Positions 1 through 6,311 of a DNA stretch of 6,311 nucleotides are shown here, piece after piece. The notes beneath the pieces were generated by a model. It ran no database searches. It was given only the letters and a program-made list of their open reading frames with translations, and was not told the DNA's origin. How positions within the stretch are numbered: position 1 is the stretch's first letter; each line of letters opens with the position of its first letter. A program made the translations under genes and the position numbers. Source of the DNA: Accumulibacter sp. GTDB taxonomy: Bacteria > Pseudomonadota > Gammaproteobacteria > Burkholderiales > Rhodocyclaceae. The stretch is from NCBI GenBank assembly GCA_031276375.1, contig JAISNE010000192.1:1-6311 (forward strand), in the 5' to 3' direction.

Positions 1-12
1 CCTCTCCACGGC

Positions 13-51
13 CGTCTGGATTGCCACAGCCCTTCGGGCCTCGCAATGACG
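13..51. repeat. Palindromic intergenic repeat at the left edge
   Basis: A nested palindrome. The outer arms are CGTC (13-16) with GACG (48-51) and ATTGC (20-24) with GCAAT (43-47). The inner arms are GCCC (29-32) with GGGC (36-39) around a TTC loop. The wording (ATTGC, an inner hairpin, then GCAATGACG) is the style of a dispersed intergenic repeat seen in many bacterial genomes. Reading frames through it give the familiar spurious peptide HCEARRAVAIQ. The repeat may continue past base 1. There is no T-run on either side, so it is not an obvious intrinsic terminator. It has no transposase of its own and would depend on another element to move, if it is mobile at all. Confidence 0.65.
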
Positions 52-179
52 ACGATTGGATCCCGGCGTCTCTAAATTACTGACGGCCGAATAAAATATC
101 TGGCGGAACACAAGCCCCCTCTCTTGATCGTCGCCAACGGCGCGAAAACCCGTCTGGCGGTCACCTCCCCGCCGAACCG

Positions 180-202
180 GTCGAACAGCTCGACGTTTTT
201 TT
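180..202 (+). terminator. Weak possible intrinsic terminator, plus strand
   Basis: GTCGA (180-184) and TCGAC (190-194) form a 5-bp stem with a 5-base loop, followed by one G and seven T (196-202). The shape fits an intrinsic terminator for transcription entering from the left, which would shield the regulator. The stem is short, so the call is weak. On the minus strand the same sequence carries an A-run before the stem and would not terminate. Confidence 0.3.
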
Positions 203-293
203 CATGACGTCCATGAATACCGTTATCCCCGGTATGCCAGGGCGCCTCCCCAGCGGGCCGAAAACTCCGGCGGTACGCTGACGAGAAAGGATT

Positions 294-309
294 AGCACAT
301 TGCGTGCCA
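294..309 (-). promoter_or_regulatory. Sigma-54 (-24/-12) promoter pointing left, away from the regulator gene
   Basis: Read on the minus strand the site is TGGCACGCAATGTGCT. Against the sigma-54 consensus TGGCACG-N4-TTGC(A/T), the whole -24 block TGGCACG matches. The -12 block is GTGCT, one base off. The invariant GG and GC are present at the correct spacing. Transcription should start near base 283 and run left. A gene for a sigma-54 activator begins 120 bp away on the other strand, and paired direct repeats lie about 47-80 bp upstream of the -24 element, which is the expected arrangement for an activator-dependent promoter. The element and spacing are read directly; activity is inferred. 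Confidence 0.75.
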
Positions 310-329
310 ATAATTATCTCATTGATAAT
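300..329 (+). promoter_or_regulatory. Probable sigma-70 promoter of the enhancer-binding protein gene
   Basis: TTGCGT (300-305) as -35 and GATAAT (324-329) as -10 are separated by 18 bp, giving an expected start near 336 and a leader of roughly 94 bases before the ATG at 430. The -35 hexamer lies inside the divergent sigma-54 element on the opposite strand. The paired repeat boxes (356-389) fall in the early transcribed region. Protein bound there could therefore block this promoter, which would give autorepression. This is a motif match only. Confidence 0.45.
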
Positions 330-355
330 GAACATGTTTTTTTACCGGATAGCGA

Positions 356-389
356 CATGTGTAACGAAATTGCGTGTCATGTGTTACGA
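356..389. promoter_or_regulatory. Paired 12-bp boxes, candidate upstream activating sites
   Basis: CATGTGTAACGA (356-367) and CATGTGTTACGA (378-389) agree at 11 of 12 bases and start 22 bp apart, about two helical turns, so both would face the same side of the DNA. The single difference also makes GTAAC (361-365) and GTTAC (383-387) an inverted pair. TGCGT (371-375) and ACGCA (394-398) form a second inverted pair. From the sigma-54 start near 283 the boxes sit at about -74 to -106, the usual range for enhancer sites of Fis-HTH activators. The likely ligand is the protein encoded at 430-2385. Binding is inferred. Confidence 0.55.
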
Positions 390-429
390 TGAAACGCATC
401 ACTTGTAAAAAATCTTCGCGGCCATCGAC

Positions 430-2385
<1,956 letters not shown>

Positions 2386-2419
2386 CGATGTGGTTTCATG
2401 CCATATATCTGATATCTGT

Positions 2420-2485
2420 GGAGAAGGCGCGGAAAGGCTGTAATTCTTCTTCCCTTTACCCGCTCGGGGAGAAGGCGCCGAAAGC
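2420..2485 (+). repeat. Short direct repeat within intergenic repeat sequence
   Basis: GGAGAAGGCGCGGAAAG (2420-2436) and GGAGAAGGCGCCGAAAG (2468-2484) agree at 16 of 17 bases and start 48 bp apart. The second copy belongs to a longer block (about 2460-2500) in the style of common 'GGGGAGAAGG...GGATGAGGG' intergenic repeats. A related block lies in inverse orientation just downstream (2531-2582), so this looks like a cluster of repeat units. No coding sequence is recognisable in 2386-2624. Confidence 0.5.
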
Positions 2486-2539
2486 GGATGAGGGCGGCGG
2501 GGCCGTTTGCCCAAACGCTCGTTGTCATGGAACCGCCAG

Positions 2540-2624
2540 CCCTCTCCCGCCCTTCGGGCGTCTTCCCCCGCTTGCGGGGAGGACAAGAGCGGGGGAGCTG
2601 GAAGCTCCCCCTGCTTTGAGAGGG
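2540..2624. repeat. 85-bp cloverleaf palindromic element
   Basis: Outer arms CCCTCTC (2540-2546) and GAGAGGG (2618-2624) enclose three perfect hairpins. They are CGCCC/GGGCG with loop TTC (2548-2560), CCCCGC/GCGGGG with loop TT (2566-2579), and a 9-bp stem GGGGGAGCT/AGCTCCCCC with loop GGA (2591-2611). The first two resemble, in inverse orientation, the repeat block at about 2460-2500. The third hairpin, extended by AGC/GCT across a bulge, is followed only by TT, so it may act as a weak terminator for the regulator gene. The right arm directly abuts the first recognisable transposase codons. No transposase belongs to the element itself. Confidence 0.65.
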
Positions 2625-3096
2625 AGAAGGATCATGGACGCATTGAAACACGACGGGCGTTGTGGATCGGCGATCTCTTCCGGATGGACGCGCCGCTTCG
2701 GGAACACTGGCCGGAACTGTCGGGCATCGGCCTGCTTGAGCGGACACGCGAGATCAAGGGCAAGGTTTCCCGCGAGTGCGTTTATTTTTATCGGCAGCAA
2801 GGGGGTGACTTGCGCCGAAGCTTTCGCCACGGCGGCCCGTCGTCACCGGGGGGCCGAAAACGCCCGGCACTGGGTGCTCGATGTCACCTTCCGCGAGGAC
2901 GGTGGCCGGGTTCGCAAGGGACGTGCCCCGTAGAATTTCTCCGCCTTCTCGCAAATTCGCGCCGGCGCTGTTGCGCCGGGATGAGACTTATCCTAAACGC
3001 AGCCTTCGCTTCCGGCGAAAAACTGTTGACCGTCTCCCGCGGTATCGCGCTTCCTTGCTCGGGTTCGTCCAGAGAAGCCAAATGCGATTGCCCTGA
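2625..3096 (+). pseudogene. Decayed ISAs1-family transposase, C-terminal part only
   Basis: Three reading frames joined end to end recover the C-terminal part of an ISAs1-family (H-repeat-like) DDE transposase. Frame one (2625-2785) gives EKDHGRIETRR and STREIGGK-like LERTREIKGKVSRE. Frame two (2787-2942) gives ENARHWVLDVTFREDGGRVR, holding the glutamate of the catalytic triad. Frame three (2950-3096) gives LLRRDETYPKRSLRFRRK and ends at TGA 3094. The first shift is one extra base in a five-T run (2785-2789), the second is one extra base between 2943 and 2949, and TAG 2931-2933 replaces an expected GAG (APENF). Family-conserved residues are also altered (HWGIENSLHW reads HRGAENARHW). About 155 of the usual 370 or so codons remain. 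The 5' half and the first two catalytic aspartates are gone, so it cannot be active. I recognise the family from recalled motifs, not a search. Confidence 0.82.
3077..3095. repeat. Possible right terminal repeat of the ISAs1-like element
   Basis: The last transposase codons read MRLP-stop within GCCAAATGCGATTGCCCTG. The complement starts CAGGGCAATCGCATT, which looks like an IS terminus with the reading frame running into it. The matching left end is absent from the window, so neither the inverted repeat nor a target duplication can be confirmed. Confidence 0.35.
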
Positions 3097-3114
3097 CGGA
3101 AGACGGTATAGTAT
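3088..3114 (+). promoter_or_regulatory. Weak candidate promoter for the DUF721 gene
   Basis: TTGCCC (3088-3093) and TAGTAT (3109-3114) are 15 bp apart, shorter than the usual 17. TATAGT (3107-3112) overlaps as an alternative -10. The -35-like hexamer lies inside the presumed IS end, so the relic may have contributed it. The candidate start would leave a leader of about 55 bases. Evidence is limited to the motifs. Confidence 0.25.
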
Positions 3115-3174
3115 GCGGGTCAATGGAATCGCCGGCGCGGCGAAAAGCAAAATACTGGAAAGCACGTTTTATCG

Positions 3175-3612
3175 ATGCGCGACAAGACTCTCGAAAACTT
3201 TCTCGACTCGGCGGACGGCGCGGGCATGGTGCTGGCGCACGCCAGGGAACTGCTCCGGCTTTCCGGCCTCTACCGGCAAATCGCTCCGGCGTATCTGTCC
3301 GAGGCCAGCCGCCTGGTGAATTACAAATCGGGAACCGTGATCGTTCACGCCGCGAACGGCGCCACGGCGGCCAAGCTGCGGCAGCTGGCGACGACCCTGG
3401 CCGACGGTTTTTCGCGGCGGGGCGTCGAGTGCGGCAAGGTGGAGGTCAGGGTGCGGGCCATCGAATTCCAGGAGCGGCCGGCAAGCCCCAGGCAAAAGCC
3501 CTTGTCCGGGCGGACTTTCCAGACGCTCGGCCGCTTGCGCGATACCTTGTCCGATTCGGAACTGCGTCAGGCGGTCGATTCGCTGATCCGGCGCTCCGCT
3601 AGATTGGAATGA
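3175..3612 (+). CDS. DUF721/DciA-like protein, probable DnaB helicase-loading factor
   Basis: A 145-residue soluble basic protein of the DUF721 family. DciA, the characterised member, helps load the replicative helicase DnaB in bacteria lacking DnaC or DnaI. Residues about 24-97 fit the compact KH-like core: LYRQIAPAYL, then VIVHAANGATAAKLRQL, where family members have a strand followed by a W/A-rich helix, then a strand giving KVEVRVRAIEF. The C-terminal third (about 100-145) is a basic linker plus a helical tail. ATG 3175 is preceded by GGAAAG (3157-3162), 12 bases upstream, a long spacing for a ribosome site. Its 5' flank is the end of the transposase relic, and its 3' end overlaps the opposing small membrane gene by 14 bp. 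Family is fairly sure; the helicase role is inferred from DciA. Confidence 0.8.
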   Translation: MRDKTLENFLDSADGAGMVLAHARELLRLSGLYRQIAPAYLSEASRLVNYKSGTVIVHAANGATAAKLRQLATTLADGFSRRGVECGKVEVRVRAIEFQERPASPRQKPLSGRTFQTLGRLRDTLSDSELRQAVDSLIRRSARLE

Positions 3613-3787
3613 CCGCGACGCGTTCGAGAATCAGCAGCGCGAAAACCAGCAGCGCCAGCATCACCGCGTAGCGGAATGCGCGCCAGGAAAAACGCACGTA
3701 TTTGGGATTCCCGGTCAGCAGATACGCGGCCACGCCGCCTCCGACCAGCAGCAGGGTCAGGATGCCCAAGAGGCGCAGCAGCAACAT
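3599..3787 (-). CDS. Small two-helix inner-membrane protein of unknown function, downstream of lpxC
   Basis: A 62-residue very hydrophobic protein. Helix one spans about residues 2-24 (LLRLLGILTLLLVGGGVAAY) and helix two about 39-61 (RYAVMLALLVFALLILERV). They are joined by a short polar loop, TGNPKYVRFSWRAFR, rich in positive charge, which by the positive-inside rule would face the cytoplasm. The start lies 10 bp after the lpxC stop, so it is almost certainly cotranscribed and perhaps translated by reinitiation, since no clear ribosome site is seen. The 3' end overlaps the opposing DUF721 gene by 14 bp. I recall similar short membrane proteins beside lpxC in betaproteobacteria, but no function is known to me. 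A role tied to the envelope is only a guess from position. Confidence 0.72.
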   Translation of the reverse strand: MLLLRLLGILTLLLVGGGVAAYLLTGNPKYVRFSWRAFRYAVMLALLVFALLILERVAVIPI

Positions 3788-3797
3788 GGCGACGGCT

Positions 3798-4727
3798 TCA
3801 GCGCGCCGGCTGCGCCAGCCAGCGGACGATCGAGTTCGGCGCGCGCGAGGCGTCCTCGAAAGTGACCAGCTCCCAGGCGTCGGGATGGGCCAGCAGTTCG
3901 CGCGCCAGGCGGTTGTTCAGCGCGTGCCCCGATTTGTGCGCGGTGAACGCCGCCAGCAGCGGATGCCCCAAAAGATAGAGGTCGCCGATCGCGTCGAGCA
4001 CCTTGTGCTTGACGAACTCGTCGCCGTAGCGCAGGCCGTCGGCGTTGAGCACGCGGAATTCGTCGAGCACCACCGCGTTGTCCAGCCCGCCGCCTTGCGC
4101 CAGGCCGTTTTCGTGCAGCCACTCGATTTCCTGCATGAAGCCGAAAGTGCGCGCGCGTGAGACTTCGCGCACATACGAATGCTCGGCGAAATCGAACGTC
4201 ATTTCCTGCCCGGTGCGGTCGATCGCCGGGTGGTTGAAAACGATGGAAAAGGTCAGCCGATAGCCGTCATGGGGATCGAGACGCGCCCACCGGTCGCCGC
4301 CGCGCTCGCTTTCGCGCACCTCGATCCGGCGCTTGACGCGGATGAATTTCTTGGCCGCCCGCTGTTCCTCGATGCCCGCCGACAAGATGAGAAAGACGAA
4401 GGGCGACGCCGAACCGTCGAGAATCGGCGCCTCGGCCGCGTCGAGATCGACGTAGGCGTTATCCACGCCCAGGCCGGCCAGCGCCGACATCAGGTGCTCG
4501 ATGGTGCCGACCTTGACGCCATCGCGCTCAAGGGACGAAGACATGCGCGTATCGCCCACCATCAGCGCGGACGCCCGCAAATCGACCGCCGGATCGAGGT
4601 CGACGCGCCGGAAGACGATGCCGGCATCCGGCGCCGCCGGACGCAGCGCCATGTTCACCTTGACTCCCGAATGCAGACCGACGCCGGAAGCCCGGATCAC
4701 CGATTTGAGTGTGCGCTGTTTGAGCAT
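3798..4727 (-). CDS. lpxC: UDP-3-O-acyl-N-acetylglucosamine deacetylase
   Basis: A 309-residue cytosolic zinc enzyme that removes the acetyl group from UDP-3-O-(3-hydroxyacyl)-GlcNAc, the committed step of lipid A synthesis. E. coli LpxC has 305 residues. Zinc ligands are visible: H78 in [10 protein letters not shown], and H241 and D245 in [13 protein letters not shown]77 is the likely general base, and H268 in KSGHALNN is the other catalytic histidine. [12 protein letters not shown] (103-114) and [14 protein letters not shown] (191-204) are family hallmarks. The frame is open upstream to 4868, but those 47 codons translate the repeat-rich spacer. MLKQRTLKS at 4727 matches the family's N-terminus, so I chose it. 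The ribosome site is weak (CGGA, three bases upstream). It follows ftsZ in the same direction, with its own likely promoter in the 165-bp gap. In enterics LpxC is held in check by proteolysis; nothing here tests that. Confidence 0.97.
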   Translation of the reverse strand: MLKQRTLKSVIRASGVGLHSGVKVNMALRPAAPDAGIVFRRVDLDPAVDLRASALMVGDTRMSSSLERDGVKVGTIEHLMSALAGLGVDNAYVDLDAAEAPILDGSASPFVFLILSAGIEEQRAAKKFIRVKRRIEVRESERGGDRWARLDPHDGYRLTFSIVFNHPAIDRTGQEMTFDFAEHSYVREVSRARTFGFMQEIEWLHENGLAQGGGLDNAVVLDEFRVLNADGLRYGDEFVKHKVLDAIGDLYLLGHPLLAAFTAHKSGHALNNRLARELLAHPDAWELVTFEDASRAPNSIVRWLAQPAR

Positions 4728-4754
4728 ATATCCGAAAAAACAAGGGGTTGACGG

Positions 4755-4763
4755 ATTGTAGCA
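4755..4763 (-). promoter_or_regulatory. Extended -10 promoter for lpxC
   Basis: On the minus strand the sequence reads TGCTACAAT, that is, an extended -10 (TGn) plus TACAAT, one base from TATAAT. Transcription would begin near 4748, about 20 bases before the lpxC start. No good -35 is seen at 17 bp, which extended -10 promoters can tolerate. Readthrough from ftsZ may also supply lpxC. Confidence 0.4.
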
Positions 4764-4820
4764 CGGCCCGCCAACTCCCCTTGCGAAGAAAGAGAGAGGG
4801 TGTGTGGTAAAGCAGTGAAA

Positions 4821-4850
4821 GGGGCCGCCGCCCTCCAGGGGAGGAGGGGT
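4821..4850. repeat. GC-rich palindromic repeat between ftsZ and lpxC
   Basis: CCTCC (4832-4836) and GGAGG (4840-4844) form a hairpin with loop AGG inside a longer purine/pyrimidine-rich tract, similar in style to the intergenic repeats at 2460-2624. It lies 43 bp beyond the ftsZ stop. There is no clean T-run after the stem on the minus strand, so it is not a convincing ftsZ terminator, though it might slow or trim the message. The rest of the 165-bp gap holds only the lpxC promoter candidate. Confidence 0.4.
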
Positions 4851-4892
4851 ATCAGCGCCGTTTTTCACGCGGGAATTGTTTCCTCTTGCCCA

Positions 4893-6077
4893 TCAGTCCG
4901 CCTGCTTGCGCAGGAAAGCCGGGATGTCGTAGCGATCGACGCCGCTGTTGGCCAGCGCCTCGACGGTCGCGTTGCGTCCCTTGCGCACCACCGCCGGCAC
5001 GTCGAGGTCCCGATAGTTGATGTTGGCGCCGGCGGCGAAACCGCCGTCGGTGCCGGTGCCCTGCACCACCGGCGTGTTGATTACCTCGAAGGGCTGGCGC
5101 TTGGCCTGGGACGGCTGTCCCAGGCCCGTGGCAATGACCGTCACGCGCAGTTCTTCTTGCATGCTTTCGTCGTAAACCGCGCCGAAAATGATATGCGCGT
5201 CGTCGGCGGCAAATGCGCGCACGGTATTCATGACTTCGTTCACCTCCTTCAACTTCATGTTGCACGACGGGGACGCGGTGATGTTGACCAGCACGCCCTT
5301 GGCGCCGGACAGGTTGACGCCTTCGAGCAGCGGCGAGGCGACGGCCTGTTCGGCGGCAAGGCGCGCGCGGTCGACGCCCGAGGCCGAGGCCGAGCCCATC
5401 ATGGCCACGCCCATTTCGCCCATCACCGTGCGCACATCCTCGAAATCGACGTTGACCAGGCCCGGCAGGTTGATGATCTCGGCGATTCCGCCGACGGCGT
5501 TGCGCAGCACATTGTTGGCCGCCTTGAACGCGTCATCCACCGATACGTCGTCACCAAGCACATCCATCAGCTTTTCGTTGAGCACGACAATCTGCGAATC
5601 GACGTGTTTTTGCAATTCGGCGATGCCGGCGTCGGCGATCTTGGCGCGTTTTCCTCCTTCGAAGGTAAACGGCTTGGTCACCACGGCCACGGTCAGCACG
5701 CCCATCTCGCGGGCGATTTCGGCGACCACCGGCGCCGCGCCGGTGCCGGTGCCGCCGCCCATGCCGGCGGTGATGAAGACCATGTGCGCGCCGCGCAAAG
5801 CCTCGGTGATCTGTTCACGCTCGCCGATCGCCGCGTCGCGCCCGACCTCGGGCTTGGCGCCGGCGCCGAGTCCGGTCTTGCCGAGGCGCAGCTTGCGCTG
5901 CGCGATACTGCGCTTCAGTGCTTGCGCGTCGGTGTTGGCGACAATGAATTCGACGCCCTTCACTCCCTCGCGGATCATGTGGTCGACGGCGTTGCCGCCG
6001 CCGCCGCCGACGCCGATCACCTTGATCACGGTCTCGAAATCGCTGATGGCGTCTTCCTTATCGATGATTTCAAACAT
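4893..6077 (-). CDS. ftsZ: Cell division protein FtsZ (tubulin-like GTPase)
   Basis: A complete 394-residue FtsZ, the cytoplasmic GTPase that polymerises at midcell into the Z-ring. The length is typical (E. coli 383). The N-terminal GTP-binding domain shows GVGGGGGNAVDHM (22-34), NTDAQAL (48-54) and the tubulin signature GGGTGTG (107-113). The catalytic T7 loop NVDFEDV (209-215) carries D211 and D214, which complete the GTPase site of the neighbouring subunit. The C-terminal domain follows to about residue 320. A short variable linker then leads to the conserved tail DRYDIPAFLRKQAD (381-394), the docking site for FtsA and other partners. ATG 6077 has a strong ribosome site, AGGAG (6085-6089), seven bases upstream. 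It starts 39 bp after ftsA ends, the standard ftsA-ftsZ arrangement. Confidence 0.98.
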   Translation of the reverse strand: MFEIIDKEDAISDFETVIKVIGVGGGGGNAVDHMIREGVKGVEFIVANTDAQALKRSIAQRKLRLGKTGLGAGAKPEVGRDAAIGEREQITEALRGAHMVFITAGMGGGTGTGAAPVVAEIAREMGVLTVAVVTKPFTFEGGKRAKIADAGIAELQKHVDSQIVVLNEKLMDVLGDDVSVDDAFKAANNVLRNAVGGIAEIINLPGLVNVDFEDVRTVMGEMGVAMMGSASASGVDRARLAAEQAVASPLLEGVNLSGAKGVLVNITASPSCNMKLKEVNEVMNTVRAFAADDAHIIFGAVYDESMQEELRVTVIATGLGQPSQAKRQPFEVINTPVVQGTGTDGGFAAGANINYRDLDVPAVVRKGRNATVEALANSGVDRYDIPAFLRKQAD

Positions 6078-6116
6078 AGCCTCTCTCCTTCCTCTTCAAA
6101 AAAACCGAAAACCCGG

Positions 6117-6311
6117 TTAAAAATTCCTCTTGACCCAAGACTTCATCCGTTCATAAATCTGTTTCCAGTCGCTCGTTTCCCGCACCTTCTGGCCGCGCTT
6201 TTTCTGCGCGCACGCTTCCAGCAGCAGGCCGTAGGACGTGGCGAAGCGCGGCGACTGGATGACGCTGGCCAGCGCGCCGGAGTATCTGGGAATGCCGAGC
6301 CGCACCGGCAT
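6117..6311 (-). CDS. ftsA: Cell division protein FtsA, C-terminal fragment
   Basis: Only the last 64 codons are in the window; the gene continues past the right edge, so the visible Met is internal and not a start. FtsA is an actin-like membrane-bound ATPase that anchors FtsZ filaments and recruits later division proteins. The visible part begins MPVRLGIPRYSGALASVI, matching the family's MPVRLG block near the end of the actin-like fold, followed by SPRFATSYGLLLEA. A charged linker leads to the terminal amphipathic helix QIYERMKSWVKRNF, the membrane-targeting sequence. It ends in TAA, 39 bp before ftsZ. Nothing appears broken in the visible portion. Confidence 0.95.
   Translation of the reverse strand: MPVRLGIPRYSGALASVIQSPRFATSYGLLLEACAQKKRGQKVRETSDWKQIYERMKSWVKRNF

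Larger units (their letters stand above)
1..283 (-). other. Presumed leader of the sigma-54 transcript; no gene recognised
   Basis: This stretch lies downstream of the minus-strand sigma-54 promoter, whose start is expected near base 283. I find no convincing coding sequence in it. An 88-codon minus-strand frame (335-72) crosses the promoter itself and resembles no family I know. Shorter frames lack a good start or run into the edge repeat. Structure is visible instead. Right after the expected start, CAGCG (251-255) pairs with CGCTG (276-280), enclosing CCG/CGG. Next, ATACCG (217-222) pairs with CGGTAT (230-235). Then GTCGA (180-184) pairs with TCGAC (190-194). It may be a long untranslated leader of a gene beyond the left edge, a small RNA, or the decayed front of a lost gene. 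Confidence 0.4.

Noticed and set aside
1..111. Minus-strand GTG frame open to the left edge, after a purine-rich AGAGGGGG
   Set aside because: It reads through the edge palindrome as HCEARRAVAIQ, the usual spurious translation of this repeat type.
72..335. 88-codon minus-strand frame next to the regulator
   Set aside because: It would start upstream of the predicted sigma-54 start and run through the promoter. It has no ribosome site and resembles no protein family I know.
2507..3319. 270-codon plus-strand frame treated as one protein
   Set aside because: It mixes repeat sequence, one block of the transposase relic and a shadow of the DUF721 gene.
4728..4868. 47-codon N-terminal extension of LpxC
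   Set aside because: The extra residues translate the repeat-rich spacer and the promoter, and are absent from the family; MLKQRTLKS at 4727 is the normal start.
5188..6120. 310-codon plus-strand frame opposite ftsZ
   Set aside because: It is an antisense shadow of ftsZ with low-complexity Ser/Ala/Pro content.

Overview
The window looks like a GC-rich betaproteobacterial chromosome. This rests on the ftsA-ftsZ-lpxC gene order, the sequence style of FtsZ and FtsA, a DciA-type (DUF721) gene converging on lpxC, and short palindromic repeats between genes. I cannot name a genus from the sequence alone.

The right half (3599-6311, minus strand) is the end of the division and cell-wall (dcw) cluster. 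It reads right to left: the last 64 codons of ftsA, complete ftsZ, complete lpxC, and a 62-codon gene for a two-helix membrane protein. FtsA and FtsZ build the division ring and LpxC commits precursors to lipid A, so this block couples division to outer-membrane synthesis. Facing it on the plus strand is a DUF721/DciA-like gene (3175-3612), a likely replicative-helicase loading factor. Its 3' end overlaps the small membrane gene tail to tail.

The middle (2386-3174) is a scar. It holds three palindromic intergenic repeats, one of which folds as an 85-bp cloverleaf directly against a decayed ISAs1-family transposase. That remnant has lost its 5' half and carries two frameshifts and a stop. In many betaproteobacteria an M23 peptidase gene and secA lie near lpxC and DUF721, but neither is seen here.

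The left part (1-2385) is a self-contained regulatory unit. It encodes a 651-residue sigma-54 enhancer-binding protein (PrpR_N, PAS, AAA+, Fis-type HTH). Upstream, pointing away from it, is an almost perfect sigma-54 promoter (294-309, minus strand). Two near-identical 12-bp boxes, 22 bp apart, lie between this promoter and the regulator and are probable enhancer sites. A sigma-70-like promoter for the regulator overlaps the sigma-54 promoter on the other strand. The sigma-54 transcript would run leftward through about 280 bases that form several hairpins and contain no convincing gene, so the target is either a gene beyond the left edge or a non-coding RNA. This divergent control region is the most interesting part of the window.
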